Assembly: GCA_937951935.1 (NCBI GenBank)
Contig: CALGAM010000227.1
Span: forward strand, 1-53,842
Length of the DNA stretch: 53,842 bases
Source of the DNA: an uncultured Micromonospora sp.
Lineage (GTDB): Bacteria > Actinomycetota > Actinomycetes > Mycobacteriales > Micromonosporaceae
Direction of reading: 5' to 3'
Below the pieces are notes generated by a model. That model was not told the DNA's origin. It searched no databases and was given only the letters and a program-made list of their open reading frames with translations. The translations under genes and the position numbers were made by a program. The stretch's first letter is position 1; every line of letters starts with the position of its first letter. Positions 51,282-53,842 of the stretch are shown here, piece after piece.

Positions 51282-53224
51282 ACCGCCCCGCCCCCCACCG
51301 CCGGGTCCGCCTCCTCCGGCGTCTGTCGCGGCGGCCAGAGCCAGGCGCCGAGGGTGACGACGACGAGGGCGGCGCCGGCGGCGGCGACCCAGTACCCGGC
51401 GAGGAGCAGCCCGAGGAAGACGATCAGCAGCCCGAGGGCGGCCACCAGCGGCTTCAGCGTCTCCTGTGGCATCCGCACCGCCCGTTCGTAGCGGCCGTCG
51501 AGCTCGCTGGTGAGCAACGTCCCGCGGCCCTCGGCCAGGATCCGGTCCCCGTCGGCGCCGAGGCCGGTGGACTCGGCGGTACGCGGATCCCAGACCGGGT
51601 GCAGGCTGTGCACCCGGGGGATGACCGGGAAGTTGTACGGCTTCGGGGGTGAGCTGGTGGCCCACTCCAGGCTGTCGCCGCCCCACGGGTCGTCCGGCGC
51701 CGGCTCGCCGCGCCGCAGCGCGTGGATCACTCCGGCCACCACCAGCAGCAGGCCGACGGCGAGGACGTACGCCCCGACGGTGGCGAGCAGGTTCCACGGA
51801 TCCCAGCCCAGCCCACCGGGATACGTGTAGACCCGGCGGGGCATGCCGAGCAGCCCCGAGACGTGCATCGGGAGGAAGGTGAGGTTCATCCCCACGAAGA
51901 CCAGCCCGAAAGCCCACCGGCCGAGCCGTTCGCCGGCCATCCGACCGGTCAGTTTGGGCAGCCAGTAGTAGAGCCCGGCGAGAATCGGGAAGACGGCGCC
52001 GCCGAACAGGACGTAGTGGAAGTGCGCCACCACGAAGTAGGTGTCGGTGATCTGCTGGTCGAAGGCGGTCAACGCGAACATCACACCGGTGACGCCCCCG
52101 ACGACGAAGGTGACGAGGAAGCCGACGACGAAGAGGAACGGCACTCGGACGACGATCCGGCCGGTGAGCATCGTGGCGAGCCAGGCGAAGATCTGCAGCC
52201 CGGACGGGATGGTGATGATGGTGCTCGCCGCGCTGAAGAACCCGTAGGACAGTTGGGGCAGGCCGGTGGCGAACATGTGGTGCACCCAGACCCCGAACGA
52301 GATGATCGCGATCGCGACGATCGAGAACACGATCAGCGGGTACCCGACGATGCCGCGCCGGCAGAAGACCGGCAGCACCGCGGAGACGATGCCGAGGGCG
52401 GGCATCACGATGATGTAGACGTCCGGGTGGCCGAAGATCCAGAAGAGGTGCTGCCAGAGCAGGACGTTGCCACCCCGTCCCGGATCGAAGAACCGGGTGT
52501 CGAAGCGGCGGTCGAGGAAGAGCAGGACATTGTCGAGGTTCAGCACCGGCAGCGCGAAGAGCACCATGAACGAGGTGGCGACGACGGCCCAGACGAAGAT
52601 CGGCACACGATTGAGCGACATGCCGGGGGCACGCAGCTTGAGCGCGGTGACGATGAAGTTGATCGCACCGGCCGTGGTCGAGACGCCCAGGAACAGCAGG
52701 CCCAGGGTGTAGACGTCGAGGTGCAGGCCGGGGCTGTTCCGCTCGTCGGTCAGCGGCACGTACGCGAACCATCCCCCGTCGGGCGCGGCGCCGGCCGGCA
52801 CGCTGGCCCACATGAACAGTCCGGCGAACAGGAAGACCCAGTAGCCGAAGGCGTTCAGCCGGGGGAAGGCCATGTCCCGGGCACCGATCATCAGCGGCAC
52901 CAGGAAGTTGCCGAACCCGAACAGCATCGGCGTCGAGAACAGAAAGATCATCGCCGTGCCGTGCATGGTGAAGAGCTGGTTGTACTCCCACGCCGACAGG
53001 ATCCCGGCCTCCGGCCCGGCCAACTGGGTGCGCAGCGCGACGGCGCTGGCGCCGGCGAGGCCGAAGAACACCCCCGCGGTGACCAGGTACCGTCGCCCGA
53101 TGCGCTTGTGGTCCACGGTGGCGAACCAGTTCCGCAGCGTCGGCGCCTCTGCCCAGTGACGGCTCAGGCTCGCCATCGCCTCCGGGCCGGGCCCGGTGTC
53201 GCACGCGGCGGTGCTGGACGCCAT
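51278..53224 (-). CDS. ctaD: Cytochrome c oxidase subunit I (CtaD) with altered proton channels
   Basis: 648 aa. All metal ligands are present: His88 and His403 (heme a), His266, His315 and His316 (CuB), His401 (heme a3), and the cross-linked Tyr270. Asp117 in ARDMAFPRLN is the D-channel entrance. The HPEVY motif reads HPDVY (266-270), so the D-channel Glu is Asp268. The K-channel segment reads IPSGLQIFAW instead of IPTGIKVFSW, so Gln344 replaces Lys. Two extra C-terminal helices (about 590-635) go beyond the usual twelve. ATG 53224 is preceded by GGGGAG. It reduces O2 to water and pumps protons at the membrane. Confidence 0.95.
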   Translation of the reverse strand: MASSTAACDTGPGPEAMASLSRHWAEAPTLRNWFATVDHKRIGRRYLVTAGVFFGLAGASAVALRTQLAGPEAGILSAWEYNQLFTMHGTAMIFLFSTPMLFGFGNFLVPLMIGARDMAFPRLNAFGYWVFLFAGLFMWASVPAGAAPDGGWFAYVPLTDERNSPGLHLDVYTLGLLFLGVSTTAGAINFIVTALKLRAPGMSLNRVPIFVWAVVATSFMVLFALPVLNLDNVLLFLDRRFDTRFFDPGRGGNVLLWQHLFWIFGHPDVYIIVMPALGIVSAVLPVFCRRGIVGYPLIVFSIVAIAIISFGVWVHHMFATGLPQLSYGFFSAASTIITIPSGLQIFAWLATMLTGRIVVRVPFLFVVGFLVTFVVGGVTGVMFALTAFDQQITDTYFVVAHFHYVLFGGAVFPILAGLYYWLPKLTGRMAGERLGRWAFGLVFVGMNLTFLPMHVSGLLGMPRRVYTYPGGLGWDPWNLLATVGAYVLAVGLLLVVAGVIHALRRGEPAPDDPWGGDSLEWATSSPPKPYNFPVIPRVHSLHPVWDPRTAESTGLGADGDRILAEGRGTLLTSELDGRYERAVRMPQETLKPLVAALGLLIVFLGLLLAGYWVAAAGAALVVVTLGAWLWPPRQTPEEADPAVGGGAV

Positions 53225-53234
53225 CTCCCCACCC

Positions 53235-53842
53235 CTACCGCAGCGATTCCAGGTATGCGATCAGGTCGGGCAGTGCCGCCGCGTCGACCGGCTGTGGCGG
53301 CATCGCGTTGCCCGGCTTGACCGTCTGGGAGTTCACGATCCAGCCGCCCAGGTGTCCGCCGTCGTTCGGCACCGCCCCCGCGCCCAGACTCCACCGGGCG
53401 CCGATGGTGGACAGGTCCGGCCCGACAGTGCCGGTGGCGGAGGTGCCCCGGACGGTGTGGCAGGCGGCGCAGGTCCCCTGCAGGAACGCCTGCTGGCCGC
53501 GGCGCTCGGCGTCGCTGGCCGGCGCGGGCGCGGGCGCGGCGAGTCGGGCCAGCCAGGCGTCGAACTCGGCCCGCGGCTGGGCCACCACCTGGAACGCCAT
53601 GTGGGCGTGCTGCAGGCCGCAGTACTCGGCGCACTGCCCCCGGTACCGTCCGGGCCGCTCCGCCCGCAGCCAGGTCTCGCGGACCTTGCCGGCGATCAGG
53701 TCGGTCTTGGGCATCAGCTGCGGCACCCAGAAGCTGTGCAGCACGTCGACGGTGCGCAGCCGCACCCGCACCGGCTCGCCGACCGGAATGTGGATCTCGT
53801 TGGCCGTCGCCCCGGCCACGCCGGGGTAGCGCACCTCCCACC
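53235..53842 (-). CDS. ctaC: Cytochrome c oxidase subunit II fused to cytochrome c (CtaC, 5' end missing)
   Basis: The frame enters the window with WEVRYPGVAG, so the N-terminal membrane helices lie beyond the edge; about 202 codons are seen. The CuA site is complete: His in VLHSFW, and CAEYCGLQHAHM provides Cys, Glu, Cys, His and Met. A linker (ARLAAPAPAPA) joins a fused cytochrome c domain with heme motif CAACH and Met in GNAMPP. This fusion defines a caa3-type oxidase. It accepts electrons from QcrC or the lipoprotein cytochrome and passes them to CtaD. It ends ten bases before the ctaD start. Confidence 0.95.
   Translation of the reverse strand, partial: WEVRYPGVAGATANEIHIPVGEPVRVRLRTVDVLHSFWVPQLMPKTDLIAGKVRETWLRAERPGRYRGQCAEYCGLQHAHMAFQVVAQPRAEFDAWLARLAAPAPAPASDAERRGQQAFLQGTCAACHTVRGTSATGTVGPDLSTIGARWSLGAGAVPNDGGHLGGWIVNSQTVKPGNAMPPQPVDAAALPDLIAYLESLR

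Noticed and set aside
1..53842. Mobile elements, CRISPR arrays, integrases or prophage genes
   Set aside because: No transposase, integrase, repeat-spacer array or long terminal inverted repeat was seen. Composition and codon use are uniform.

Overview
The window is 53.8 kb of very high G+C DNA with dense codon usage, GTG starts, ATGA/GTGA gene overlaps and leaderless promoters. ECF-type sigma/anti-sigma pairs, a SARP-type regulator, LCP proteins, CBM2-bearing secreted hydrolases and an actinobacterial three-helix QcrA all point to a filamentous actinomycete. Micromonosporaceae is my best guess, but the sequence alone does not prove it. No rRNA, tRNA, CRISPR array, transposase or phage gene was found. 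The region looks like ordinary chromosome with clustered accessory functions. 46 protein genes are called; the first (1..999) and last (53235..53842) run off the window.

Layout, left to right. 1-4.6 kb: cell-envelope polymer genes (polyprenyl glycosylphosphotransferase N-terminal half, LCP ligase) and two lipoproteins. 4.7-12.6 kb: a large STAND/SARP regulator, a radical SAM enzyme with an unusual cysteine spacing, a MatB-like malonyl-CoA synthetase, a nucleosidase, and a TetR repressor facing an MmpL exporter across two clear operators. 14.9-17.3 kb: a degenerate ADP-ribosylglycohydrolase and a secreted CE3 acetylxylan esterase with CBM2. 17.4-21.5 kb (minus): sigma factor, membrane zinc-finger anti-sigma, two ABC permeases and an ABC ATPase in one operon. 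21.8-25.2 kb: methyltransferase/GNAT pair, a disordered protein and a GT39 mannosyltransferase-like protein.

25.5-32.9 kb (minus) is a five-gene operon: SWIM-like zinc-finger protein, an unrecognised 467-aa protein, a vWA protein, a MoxR-like AAA ATPase and a DUF5682 protein. Its junctions are overlapping or close, and a strong hairpin follows it. It has the architecture of the MoxR-vWA class of NTP-dependent systems and is the best candidate here for a poorly described multi-protein system.

33.2-40.5 kb: a DrrAB-type exporter divergent from a WYL regulator, an AraC regulator divergent from an NmrA-type oxidoreductase, an MFS exporter and a protein-tyrosine-phosphatase-like enzyme. 40.9-45.0 kb: a secreted GH-A glycosidase with FN3 and CBM2 converging on a secreted glycerophosphodiester phosphodiesterase across a near-perfect 20-bp-stem terminator.

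45.3-53.8 kb (minus) is a respiratory operon transcribed ctaC(partial)-ctaD-(27-aa ORF)-ctaE-membrane protein-ctaG-lipoprotein cytochrome c-qcrC-qcrA-qcrB. It encodes a caa3-type oxidase plus a bc1 complex that together would carry electrons from menaquinol to O2. CtaD keeps all metal ligands but has Asp in place of the D-channel Glu and Gln in place of the K-channel Lys.

Across the window eight genes have TANNNT followed by 6 or 7 nt and then the start codon. I read this as leaderless transcription and used it to choose two start codons.
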